Under the pieces are notes generated by a model that worked only from the letters and a program-made list of their open reading frames with translations, did no database searches and had not been told where the DNA came from. A stretch of DNA of 64,000 bases from Sphingopyxis sp. 2PD (GTDB taxonomy: Bacteria > Pseudomonadota > Alphaproteobacteria > Sphingomonadales > Sphingomonadaceae), in contig NZ_SCMU01000003.1 in the NCBI RefSeq assembly GCF_005503695.1, forward strand, positions 186,001 through 250,000. Reading direction: 5' to 3'. Below, in pieces: positions 37,635 through 45,687 of this stretch. The position numbers were made by a program, and so were the translations under genes. The first letter of the stretch is position 1, and every line of letters starts with the position of its first letter.

Positions 37635-37660
37635 GGAAGAAATTCGCAAGCGCCATCGTT
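37635..37660 (+). promoter_or_regulatory. ECF-type promoter (GGAAG-N17-CGTT)
   Basis: GGAAG at 37,635 and CGTT at 37,657 are separated by exactly 17 bases and continue the GGAAGAAA-N13-TCGTT pattern of the motif pair at 36,250-36,281. It lies 49 bases upstream of the Gly/Ser-rich secreted-protein gene. Confidence 0.65.
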
Positions 37661-37708
37661 CTCTTGTCAGGCCCATCCCCTTCGGGCCGCAAATTCAGGA
37701 GAAGAGCA

Positions 37709-38569
37709 ATGGCAAAACATATCTTCGTCTCGGCCCTCGCAATCGCTGCGTCGGCCATGACCCTTTCGGTCCCGGCGTCGGCGCAGCTGCTTGGCGGCAG
37801 CGGCGGGCTGAGCGGCGGCTTGGGCGGCACGCTGAGCGGGACGCTTGGCAATCCGACGGGCCCGATCGGCGGCACGCTGGGCTCGGCGGGCGAGCTCGCC
37901 GGTTCGGGCCGCGGCGATGCGCAGGTCGATCGCCGTTCGGGCCGCGTACAGGGCAAGGGCAGCGCCGACGCGAACGGTCGGGGTTCGGCGGGCGGCAATG
38001 GCGACCTGCTGGGCAACAGCATCGGCGGCAATGCTAATGGGTCGGGCAGCGCCGCGGGTAGCGGCAGCGTCGATGCGCAGGCCGTGGGAACCGATTTTGT
38101 GGGGCAGACTGCGCGCGGCGCCGTCGGCACTGCCCGGGGCACGGCTTCGACCGTAACCGGCACCGCGCAGGGTGCGGTCGGGACTGTCCGCGATCGAACC
38201 GGCGGCGCGTTGTCGAACGTCTCAGGCAGCGCCAGCGGCGCCGGATCGGCCGCGGGCAGCTTCCAGGGCAGCCTCGGCCAACTCGCCGCCGCGGGCAGCG
38301 GCGCGGCGAGCGGCAACGGCATGTTCGCGGTGGAGCCGGGAATGCCCGTGACCGACGCGCGCGGCAAGGTGATCGGCCATGTCCAGGAGCTGCGCCAGAC
38401 GGGTCGCGGCGTGGTCGAAGCGGTGACTGTCGAAGTCGGCAACCGCGTTGCGACGCTGCCCGCCGCGAGCTTTGCCGGATCGGGCGACGTGCTGGTCACG
38501 GGAATGACCAAGGGCCGGCTGAAAAAGACCGCCGAACAGCAGCGTAGCGGGCAGCAACCGGCCGAATAA
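37709..38569 (+). CDS. Gly/Ser-rich secreted protein with PRC-barrel-like C-terminus
   Basis: From the ATG at 37,709 the product is 286 residues: a signal peptide (about 1-25, ending VPASA), then about 175 residues rich in Gly, Ser, Ala and Thr with short near-repeats (GGSGGLSGGLGG, GSGSAAGSGS). The C-terminal 75-residue domain (MPVTDARGKVIGHVQELR, RVATLPAASFAGSGDVLVTG) resembles a PRC barrel. It could be a cell-surface or envelope protein. An ECF-type promoter and a strong terminator frame it as a single-gene unit. Confidence 0.78.
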   Translation: MAKHIFVSALAIAASAMTLSVPASAQLLGGSGGLSGGLGGTLSGTLGNPTGPIGGTLGSAGELAGSGRGDAQVDRRSGRVQGKGSADANGRGSAGGNGDLLGNSIGGNANGSGSAAGSGSVDAQAVGTDFVGQTARGAVGTARGTASTVTGTAQGAVGTVRDRTGGALSNVSGSASGAGSAAGSFQGSLGQLAAAGSGAASGNGMFAVEPGMPVTDARGKVIGHVQELRQTGRGVVEAVTVEVGNRVATLPAASFAGSGDVLVTGMTKGRLKKTAEQQRSGQQPAE

Positions 38570-38620
38570 GCAATCGAACGGGGCGACCGGCGATGACCCC
38601 AAGCACGCCGGTCGAAACCT

Positions 38621-38652
38621 TGGCGGGCCGCCATGCGGTCCGCCATTTTTTT
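38621..38652 (+). terminator. Intrinsic terminator of the secreted-protein gene
   Basis: An 11-base stem tggcgggccgc/gcggtccgcca with a CAT loop is followed by seven T bases. It lies 52 bases past the stop and directly before the tRNA-Leu fragment. Confidence 0.9.
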
Positions 38653-38675
38653 CGCGAAGGCGGCCGAAAAGATGA

Positions 38676-38730
38676 TGGTGCCCCTGGCCGGACTCGAACC
38701 AGCACTCCTTGCGGAACCGCATTTTGAGTG
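38676..38730 (-). other. 3' half of tRNA-Leu(CAA): attachment site of the integrated element
   Basis: On the minus strand the segment reads as the 3' part of a tRNA-Leu. It has anticodon loop CTCAAAA (anticodon CAA), stem strand TGCGG, long variable arm TTCCGCAAGGAGT, T arm GCTGG-TTCGAGT-CCGGC, acceptor strand CAGGGGC, discriminator A and CCA. The 5' strand of the anticodon stem, the D arm and the 5' acceptor strand are absent to the right. Site-specific recombination into tRNA 3' ends leaves exactly this remnant at one end of an element, with the intact tRNA at the other. Confidence 0.8.
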
Positions 38731-38954
38731 GGACGAGGCTTCCGTATGGCATTGATAAACGGTTATATTTTGTCAGGCAAGTGAAAACTGTGTAAGACTT
38801 TGTGTAAGTTTTAGGCCAAATGCACCCATGCTAGGGGGCGCCAAAAGGAAGTGCGAGACGGTGACGATCTGCTGATGCCTGAGTAGGCTGATCGCTCGCC
38901 ATCCCGTTTCTGTCTTTCCGGTTTTGAAATGGCCACCCTACGATCCGTCCGTCG
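38731..38954. other. Left end of the element, non-coding
   Basis: No gene is seen between the attachment site and the first element gene. The stretch is AT-richer than its flanks. It contains the direct repeat TGTGTAAG at 38,789-38,796 and 38,801-38,808, which might be integrase or excisionase arm sites. Confidence 0.5.
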
Positions 38955-39956
38955 TCAAACGCTGTCCGAACGAGCGATGATCGACACAACAGCCGTCGTT
39001 GATGCGGTTGCTTCAACGCAGAGTGCAGCCAGTAGTCGAGTAGCGGTTCGGCGATGTTGGAGGTTCAGCGCCAACGCCAGCGATGCTCGATGGTGCGCCC
39101 GCACTTCCTTGTTGCTCGCGCCGGGAAAGACGTGCCCGATATAGGCTTCAAGCATTCGGTTCGCGTCTGTGTCGCTTGGCCGCACGCCATCTAACGATTC
39201 GTGGATAGTGGGATCATAAACTGCCTGCGCCAGCGATATGATGACCTCGCGGCAAAGTAGCCCGATGGCTTGGCAATCTTCTTCGGCGGAAGCCGATTCA
39301 AGTTGCGTTCGCGCCTTTGACAAGGCGCGGTCAACTCGCTCCCATCCCGTCACCTCGCGAGGCTCAGATGGCAATGACGATCGTTTTGAAAGGGTTTCGA
39401 TCGCGTGACTGAATAGCTGGCGAACGTAAAAGCGCCGATCCTTGTATTGAGGCAGTTCCGCTCCCCAATGGCGATACCATGCCCACAAATCGACGTGCGG
39501 GTTCTCGTATGTGACGCCTTCCGGGATTGCTTCTCGGATTCGGACTTCCCGCGCCCTGTAGTAGTCGTCAACGTCCTGTATGCGTGCGCCTCCGGTCGCA
39601 ACGTCGATCATCATCCCGCGATGGATCAGCAATTCCGAAAGCAGCGCAACTGTGCCGGATGCGTGAGCACCGTCCAGCGTTTCGACGCGAATATCATCGT
39701 GTTGTTTGCTGACCTGCTGACCGCTCGAAACAGCTTCGGCAATCCGCTTGCGATCCTGTTGCGGAAGTGAGCGCAACGCATCCGCTATCGGCACTGGCGC
39801 GCGCACGATGATTGCTTCGTCTTCTAAGTCAGAAAACCAATCCAGTGCAGTTTCGAGCTGTTCAACCGACGCCTGGCAATGTCGTAGCAGCATCGACAAA
39901 TCGAATCGCTGAAGGCTTTCCAGAAACTTGCGCGCACTATCCATTGCGTTCGACAT
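38955..39956 (-). CDS. Uncharacterised 333-residue cytoplasmic protein
   Basis: The product is soluble, with no signal peptide or membrane segment. The N-terminal part is helical (RKFLESLQRFDLSMLL). A central block VDLWAWYRHWGAELPQYKDRRFYVRQLF follows, and the C-terminal helical domain has LLCREVIISLAQAVYDP, GVRPSDTDANRMLEAYIGHVFPG and LNLQHRRTATRLLAALCVEATAST. I do not recognise a named family with confidence. Its place beside the attachment site and its composition, less GC-rich than core genes, suggest accessory cargo; abortive-infection-like defence is one possibility but only a guess. Confidence 0.7.
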   Translation of the reverse strand: MSNAMDSARKFLESLQRFDLSMLLRHCQASVEQLETALDWFSDLEDEAIIVRAPVPIADALRSLPQQDRKRIAEAVSSGQQVSKQHDDIRVETLDGAHASGTVALLSELLIHRGMMIDVATGGARIQDVDDYYRAREVRIREAIPEGVTYENPHVDLWAWYRHWGAELPQYKDRRFYVRQLFSHAIETLSKRSSLPSEPREVTGWERVDRALSKARTQLESASAEEDCQAIGLLCREVIISLAQAVYDPTIHESLDGVRPSDTDANRMLEAYIGHVFPGASNKEVRAHHRASLALALNLQHRRTATRLLAALCVEATASTTAVVSIIARSDSV

Positions 39957-40090
39957 ACAAGGCTAATCAGCGTTGCGATACTTTCAAAGGATCGCGTTCA
40001 AATCAGCCACGGCATTGGTTCAGCACGGCCCAGTGGCCACTGACAAGCATCCGCCATACGGGATCAAGGCCGTTGCCCAAGTGAGATCTC

Positions 40091-40552
40091 CTAGATTTTG
40101 GGAAGGCGTGGAACGACCGTTGACGATAGAATGATGGACGTATCTGCCGATGCAAATGGCTGAAAACGATCAATCACAGTCTCAAGCTCCTGCACATCGC
40201 TAACCATGACCTTCGCCAGAAAACAATCTTCCCCTGTTACGCGATCCGCTTCGACGACCTCAGGCGTGTCGATCAGCATCTGTGCAACCCGTTTCACTTC
40301 ACCGGGCATGGCGCGCAGTCGGACGTGAGCGGCGATGCCAAGGCCGAAGACTTTGGAATCGACCAAAACCGTATATCCCCGGATAGCGCCCGCATCTTCC
40401 AGCTTGTGAATGCGCTCGGTTACGCTGGGGCTGGACAAGCCGATCTGTTCCGCAAGCTCCCGAACGGTCATGCGGCCATTCCCGGTCAACGCGGTGATAA
40501 TCGCTCGATCAGTCCCATCGAGTGGCCGAGTTACATAACGGCTTCGGTTCAT
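40091..40552 (-). CDS. Lrp/AsnC family transcriptional regulator
   Basis: The 153-residue product has an N-terminal winged helix (LDGTDRAIITALTGNGRMTVRELAEQIGLSSPSVTERIHKLEDAGAI) and a C-terminal RAM ligand-binding domain (VVEADRVTGEDCFLAKVMVSDVQELE). It likely responds to an amino acid. It is divergent from the type IV secretion operon with about 270 bases between, so it may control that operon or itself; this is inference from position. Confidence 0.92.
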   Translation of the reverse strand: MNRSRYVTRPLDGTDRAIITALTGNGRMTVRELAEQIGLSSPSVTERIHKLEDAGAIRGYTVLVDSKVFGLGIAAHVRLRAMPGEVKRVAQMLIDTPEVVEADRVTGEDCFLAKVMVSDVQELETVIDRFQPFASADTSIILSSTVVPRLPKI

Positions 40553-40824
40553 AGTTCGCCTCTAGCTGGTTGACACCGGCGAGGCCTTGGGATTGCAAAG
40601 GCAAATGTTCGATTTCGCCTTACTTATTCAAACTCAGATCAAGAATCGGCATGACTGCGAACCCACCCAGCGATGAACACATAGTCCGCAGGATCAAGAT
40701 TGAAGGTCAAAGGCTGCCACAGGGTTCGATAGATAAGTCGAAAAGCCCGTTGAGCCTTTTTCAATCTATAGCTGACTGATCAGCCCGCCCGCTATCAATA
40801 GTCCCACAGTCAGGCAGAGTATTC
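40553..40824. promoter_or_regulatory. Divergent intergenic region between lrp-like and virB1
   Basis: The 272 bases separate two divergent transcription units and must hold their promoters. The stretch is locally AT-rich (40,610-40,780). No clear operator could be assigned. A 69-residue reading frame inside it has no supporting features. Confidence 0.45.
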
Positions 40825-41583
40825 ATGCCTGACAGAGAAAGTTGGGAGGAACGGCGCAGTGAGCAGCCAAGCGCACCTGAGATCAATTGGGGATATGGTC
40901 TGATGGCCTACTCTGCGGCTGCCATACTTGCATTGGCGTCGCAATGCGCACCAACAGTCGCACCCGAAACGGTGTTAGCCATCGTTCAGACCGAAAGCAG
41001 CGGCGAGCAATTCGCCCTCAATGTAAACGGTGGGAGGCAACCCGCCCGCCAAACCAGCGCCGCCGATGCAGCAGCAACAGCTCGGCGGTATGTAGCAGCC
41101 GGATATTCTGTCGATCTCGGACTTGGCCAAATCAACTCGCGCAACATGCGCTGGCTTGGCCTGACCTGGGAGACCATATTCGACCCCTGCACCAATGTCG
41201 CGGCTCTCGGCCGCGTACTCACCACGAACTACAATGCGGCGAAAGCCGGACGCGATCCACAAGCTGCCCTTCGGGTCGCACTCTCGATGTATAACACGGG
41301 AAGCCAGACGCGCGGTTTTCGGAATGGCTATGTTGCCAAGGTCATTGGCAACGCTGGCGTCGCGGACACTGGCATATCATTCGCTCAGGCCTTGCCGCCA
41401 GTTGCCGTTGCCCCACCGGCAAACGGCGATCTGCGCGGACTGCTGACCTCAGAAAACACAGTGCCACAGGCACTAGAAGCACAGCCCCGCCCGGCTCCGC
41501 CACCCAAGTGGAACGTCTTTGAGCGTGCTGCTTACGACCGCGAAACTCAAATTCTCGCCGGAAACGAGAGGAGCAGCATATGA
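40825..41583 (+). CDS. virB1: VirB1-like lytic transglycosylase
   Basis: The 252-residue product has an SLT/lysozyme-like domain with the catalytic Glu in VLAIVQTESSGEQFALNVNGG, then SVDLGLGQINSRNM and YNTGSQTRGFRNGYVAKV. It opens peptidoglycan for assembly of the secretion channel. It is first in the virB operon. The ATG of virB2 overlaps its stop by four bases. Confidence 0.9.
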   Translation: MPDRESWEERRSEQPSAPEINWGYGLMAYSAAAILALASQCAPTVAPETVLAIVQTESSGEQFALNVNGGRQPARQTSAADAAATARRYVAAGYSVDLGLGQINSRNMRWLGLTWETIFDPCTNVAALGRVLTTNYNAAKAGRDPQAALRVALSMYNTGSQTRGFRNGYVAKVIGNAGVADTGISFAQALPPVAVAPPANGDLRGLLTSENTVPQALEAQPRPAPPPKWNVFERAAYDRETQILAGNERSSI

Positions 41584-41945
41584 ATATAATCCTGAAAGTT
41601 GGGCGTGGTGTCGGAAACTGGCGGGCAAGCATTGCAGCCAGATTCAATGCCATGCCCAAATCGCGACAAAGCGCCATAGTGTGGGGCGCGGCATTAACTG
41701 CGGCGACCATTATATCGTTTGCAAACCCCGATCCTGCCTATGCGCAGAATCTGGAGAGTTTCGCGAGCAAGGTGCGCGGCCTGCTCTCATCGACGCTGCT
41801 GCGAACGCTCGCGGTGATCGCCGTCATCGTCACGGGCTTGCTCTGGTTTACGGGTCGCGCTTCGACAGCGGTGCTGGTGACGGTGATTATCGGGATTGCG
41901 ATTGTCTTCTCGGCGGACTCAATCGTCGGCATCATCGCGGGATAA
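41580..41945 (+). CDS. virB2: VirB2-like pilin
   Basis: The 121-residue product has a basic leader, a first hydrophobic segment ending in a signal-peptidase-like AYAQ, and two further membrane segments (LRTLAVIAVIVTGLLWFTG and VLVTVIIGIAIVFSADSIVGI). This is the TrbC/VirB2 layout. The mature protein would be the major pilus subunit. Confidence 0.9.
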   Translation: MNIILKVGRGVGNWRASIAARFNAMPKSRQSAIVWGAALTAATIISFANPDPAYAQNLESFASKVRGLLSSTLLRTLAVIAVIVTGLLWFTGRASTAVLVTVIIGIAIVFSADSIVGIIAG

Positions 41946-41949
41946 TGCG

Positions 41950-42294
41950 ATGTCGGACGAAACCGAAATCCTGACCAAGAACGAGCTGTTTCTTGCGGTG
42001 ACGCGCCCCGCACTTTGGGCGGGCATCCCGATCGAGGCGGCGGTGCTATTGCTGATCTCAAGCGCGTCGGTGCTGATATGGAGCAACAGCCCCGTTTATG
42101 CCGCGCTGGTTGTCGCTTTCGGATATTCGATCTCGCGGTTGATCGTGCGGCACGACGTCAACGCATTCCGCCTGCTGTTCCTGTGGGGGCGGACAAAGCT
42201 CGGCAATCGCAATCGGGCGTTCTGGGGCGGTAGCAGCTATTCGCCGCTTCCACTGGCCGGACTTCGCCGGAAGGGCTTTGGCCGTCATGGCTAA
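41950..42294 (+). CDS. virB3: VirB3-like inner-membrane protein
   Basis: The 114-residue product begins MSDETEILTKNELFLAVTRPALWAGI. Two membrane segments (about 25-45 and 48-68) are followed by RHDVNAFRLLFLWGRTK, typical of VirB3. It lies between virB2 and virB4, overlapping the latter by eight bases. Confidence 0.9.
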   Translation: MSDETEILTKNELFLAVTRPALWAGIPIEAAVLLLISSASVLIWSNSPVYAALVVAFGYSISRLIVRHDVNAFRLLFLWGRTKLGNRNRAFWGGSSYSPLPLAGLRRKGFGRHG

Positions 42295-44680
42295 GCTGCT
42301 CCCCTCGACAAATGCAGTGCCACTCAAGGTGGCGCAGCGCGAGGCCGACCCAGCCAAATTCCTGCCTTATGCCCGGCATTTGAACGAAGACATGGTGGCG
42401 CTGGATTCCGGCGACATCATGCTGACATTCGAGCTGCAAGGCCGTGCGTTCGAGACCGCCGACGTCCGCGACCTCAACGACTGGCATACCAAGCTCAACG
42501 GGCTGTTCCGCAACCTCCATGACGAGCGGCTGTCAATCTGGACACATCTGATCAGGATGCGGGTCGATCAATATCCAGGCGGCACGTTCAAATCCGGTTT
42601 TGCCGCCGATCTCGACCGCGCCTATTTCGGGCGGATCAACCGGGAGCGGATGTTCATCAACCGCTTCTTCGTCACGTTGGTAATCCGTCCAGGTGCCACG
42701 GGCGGCGACAAGATTATCCAGTTGTTCAAACGTCGCGTTTCCAAAGAGGTGCGGCAAGGACCGATGATCGACGAGGCGCTTGTCGAACTGCTTGACGACA
42801 AAGCGCGCGATTTCGAGAAATTGATGGCGCGCTGCGAACCGCGCCGCTGCTCGATCTACGAGCATCGCGGCTTGATGTTTTCGGAAACGATGGAAGTGGC
42901 CGACATGGTGATGACCGGTCGCCATCGCCGCGTCCCCGTTGTGCGCGGGCATCTCGGCGGTGCGCTCTACCGCTCGCGCACCATCTTTGGCGCAGAAACA
43001 ATCGAAGTGCGAGATGCCGATGCTTCGGCATTCGGCGGGATCTTCGGTATCCGCGAATATCCCGCCCAAACCACGCCGCGCCAATTCGAGGCGCTGCTAT
43101 CGGTCGATTTCGGGTTCGTGCTGACGCAGAGTTTCACTTTCCTCGGGCGGGCTGCTGCGACCGAAAAATTCCGGCTGCGCATGACCCAGATGGAAAATGC
43201 AGGCGACAGGGCCGTGAGCCAAGCTGATGCGCTGATCGACGCGGGCGATGATCTGATGTCGAACCGCTTTGTGCTGGGCGATCACCACTTCACGCTCGCG
43301 GTTTATGCCGACAGCGTGAAGGGTTTGCGGGATCATATGTCGGTCGCACGGGCGGCGCTGGCCGACACTGGCATGGTGGCAGCGCGCGAAGGGGCGGCTC
43401 TTGAAGCAGCCTATTGGTCGCAGCTCGTCGGCAATTTCGCATGGCGCGCCCGGCCCGCACCGATCACCTCGCTAAATTTCGCGGCCTTTTCGCCGTTCCA
43501 TACTTTTCCGGCAGGAAGTGCCAGTGGCAATCATTGGGGCGATGCGATTGCCTTGCTGAAAACCAATGCCCGCAGCCCCTATTTCTTCAATTTCCACAAG
43601 GGCGATCTCGGTCATACCCTCATCATTGGGCCATCGGGCGGCGGCAAGACAGTGTTGCTCAACTTCCTGATGGCGCAGACAGAAAAGACCGGCGCACGGC
43701 AGATATTCATCGACAAGGATCGCGGCGCGCAAATTTTCGTGCAGGCCAGCGGCGGCACCTATCTCGCGCTCCATAACGGCGTCCCGACCGGCTTCTCCCC
43801 GCTCAAGGCGCTCGCCAATCGCGCAGAGGACAAGAGTTTCCTATCGCTGTTCATCCGCCAGCTCGTCCGCGCGGACGGCAAACCGATTTCAGTTCAGGAA
43901 GAACGACTGATCGAGGACGGCATCAATGCCGTGATGAAGCTCGACGTTGCTGATCGTTCGCTTAGCGCGCTGCGCTCGATGCTTGGCATGAAGGATTCCA
44001 GCGGCGTCGGTGCACGGCTTGAGAAATGGACGTCTGAAGGATCCCTTGGCTGGGTGTTCGACAATCCGGCGGATTCAATGACGCTCAATGCCCGGTTCAT
44101 CGGCTTCGACATGACCGACTTTCTCGACAATGCCGACATTCGCACGCCGGTCATGTTGTATCTGTTCCACCGCATCGACCAGCTTCTGACTGGCGAGCGG
44201 ATGGTGATCTGCATCGACGAATTCTGGAAAGCGCTTGGCGACGAGGCGTTCCGCCGCTTCGCCCAGGACGGCCTCAAAACCTACCGCAAGCGTAACGCCG
44301 TGCTGGTGTTCGCCACGCAGTCACCTGCCGACGCGCTCAAGAGCGACATCAGCCATTCGATTCTCGAACAGGTCGCGACCAAGATCATGTTGCCCAACCC
44401 GTTCGGGGCGCGGCGCGATTATGTCGAAGGGTTCGCACTGTCCGAAGCCGAATTCAAACTGGTGCGCGAAGAACTTGCGCCCGAAAGCCACAAGTTTCTG
44501 GTCAAGCAAGGCCATGACAGCGTGGTGGTCGAACTCGATCTGGCCGGGCTGGATGACGAACTGGCGGTCCTGTCGGGCCGCGCGGAAACCACCGCCGTTG
44601 CTGACGAGATTATTGCCGAGGTGGGGAACGATCCCGCTGTCTGGCTGCCCCTCTTCCACCGTCGGAGGCGTCCTAGCTGA
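42287..44680 (+). CDS. virB4: VirB4-family ATPase
   Basis: The 797-residue product has the CagE/TrbE/VirB N-terminal domain and a C-terminal ATPase with Walker A IGPSGGGKTVLLNF near residue 447 and Walker B VICIDEFWKAL. It powers assembly and substrate transfer through the channel at the inner membrane. The ATG at 42,287 is chosen over the in-frame TTG at 42,278. Confidence 0.95.
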   Translation: MAKLLPSTNAVPLKVAQREADPAKFLPYARHLNEDMVALDSGDIMLTFELQGRAFETADVRDLNDWHTKLNGLFRNLHDERLSIWTHLIRMRVDQYPGGTFKSGFAADLDRAYFGRINRERMFINRFFVTLVIRPGATGGDKIIQLFKRRVSKEVRQGPMIDEALVELLDDKARDFEKLMARCEPRRCSIYEHRGLMFSETMEVADMVMTGRHRRVPVVRGHLGGALYRSRTIFGAETIEVRDADASAFGGIFGIREYPAQTTPRQFEALLSVDFGFVLTQSFTFLGRAAATEKFRLRMTQMENAGDRAVSQADALIDAGDDLMSNRFVLGDHHFTLAVYADSVKGLRDHMSVARAALADTGMVAAREGAALEAAYWSQLVGNFAWRARPAPITSLNFAAFSPFHTFPAGSASGNHWGDAIALLKTNARSPYFFNFHKGDLGHTLIIGPSGGGKTVLLNFLMAQTEKTGARQIFIDKDRGAQIFVQASGGTYLALHNGVPTGFSPLKALANRAEDKSFLSLFIRQLVRADGKPISVQEERLIEDGINAVMKLDVADRSLSALRSMLGMKDSSGVGARLEKWTSEGSLGWVFDNPADSMTLNARFIGFDMTDFLDNADIRTPVMLYLFHRIDQLLTGERMVICIDEFWKALGDEAFRRFAQDGLKTYRKRNAVLVFATQSPADALKSDISHSILEQVATKIMLPNPFGARRDYVEGFALSEAEFKLVREELAPESHKFLVKQGHDSVVVELDLAGLDDELAVLSGRAETTAVADEIIAEVGNDPAVWLPLFHRRRRPS

Positions 44681-44700
44681 ACTGAAAGAAAGGTAAGTCG

Positions 44701-45405
44701 ATGAAGAATTTGACCAAAGCACTGAGCGCAACATTGCTGTTCGCGGCCCCATTGCCAGCATTCGCACAGGGGATGCCTGTCCATGACAGTGCCAGCCTGA
44801 TCCAGCAGATCAACGCCGTCCGACAGGCGCTCCAGGTCGTGGCCCAAGGCAAGCAACAAATTGCCGAGGCGCAGAAGCTCTATCAGGATTTGAACAAGCT
44901 CACAGACATTCCGGGGCTGGCACAGCAGCTCAAGTCTGATGCCCTGCGCGAACTCGACATTTCGGGCGGCTCGCTCGAAGGCTTTGGCAACGGTAATCTC
45001 GATGTTGTCGGCGCGGGCCGCGCCAAGGCCGATGCGGTGTATCGCGATCTGCTTGGGCAGCTGGGTCTTGCCGGCTCCGAACAATCCCGCGCGACTTATG
45101 ATCTCAATGCTCGCAACATCGGCATCAACGCCGGTCTCGCCGAGAATATGGGCGCTGCCGTCACGTCGCGGGCGCAAGGGCTGGATCAATTGCGCAGCCG
45201 GTTGGCAACCGCAGGAACGGCGAAGGAAGTGGCTGACCTGACGGCGCGGCTACAACTTGAATCCGCTGCGATGCAGAACGACCAGCTCCGCTTGCAGGCC
45301 ATTGGCTTGCAGCAAGAGGCGCAGGAGCGCCAGCGCGCAGCCGAAGGGCAAGCGGCCCTCGCCCAAAAGCTCGATGCAGCAAGCCGCTACTATCGCGGGC
45401 AATGA
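44701..45405 (+). CDS. virB5: VirB5-like pilus-tip protein
   Basis: The 234-residue product has a signal peptide (about 1-23, PLPAFAQG). Long helices follow: LIQQINAVRQALQVVAQGKQQIAEAQKLYQDLNK and a coiled C-terminal half. That is the VirB5/TrbJ layout; the protein caps the pilus and aids host contact. The ATGA overlap at its end couples it to the lipoprotein gene. Confidence 0.88.
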   Translation: MKNLTKALSATLLFAAPLPAFAQGMPVHDSASLIQQINAVRQALQVVAQGKQQIAEAQKLYQDLNKLTDIPGLAQQLKSDALRELDISGGSLEGFGNGNLDVVGAGRAKADAVYRDLLGQLGLAGSEQSRATYDLNARNIGINAGLAENMGAAVTSRAQGLDQLRSRLATAGTAKEVADLTARLQLESAAMQNDQLRLQAIGLQQEAQERQRAAEGQAALAQKLDAASRYYRGQ

Positions 45406-45653
45406 CGATGCGATCTGCGATCATCTGCACGGGGCTACTGTTGGCGGGGTGTGGCAGGTCCACACCCCAAGCCGACATGCCAGCGCGGGATTGGCGATAC
45501 TATGTCGCCAATCCGGGCGAGATCGAACCGATGCAGAAGATTTGCCGCGAATGGGCGGGATCGGCTGCCCCCAAGGACACCGAACCCGCCGTCGTCACGA
45601 CAAATTGCCGTGCGGCAGCTTTCGCCAAGTCGCAGCTTCAAATCAGCAACTGA
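45402..45653 (+). CDS. Small lipoprotein, EexN-like (entry exclusion) or VirB7-position protein
   Basis: The 83-residue product has a lipobox LLLAGC (Cys near 17). The mature part has WRYYVANPGEIEPMQKICREW, then a second Cys in VTTNCRAAAFAKSQ. The W-Y-x2-NP..C..NC..A pattern resembles EexN entry-exclusion lipoproteins found between virB5 and virB6 in some conjugative elements. Exclusion of like elements is inferred from the pattern and position; VirB7 function is the alternative. Confidence 0.6.
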   Translation: MTMRSAIICTGLLLAGCGRSTPQADMPARDWRYYVANPGEIEPMQKICREWAGSAAPKDTEPAVVTTNCRAAAFAKSQLQISN

Positions 45654-45687
45654 CCCAAATGCTCAAGGCCAGATGCACAAGGAATGA

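Noticed and set aside
40570-40779. A 69-residue frame before virB1
   Set aside because: It has no ribosome-binding site, no recognised motif and lies in a divergent promoter region.
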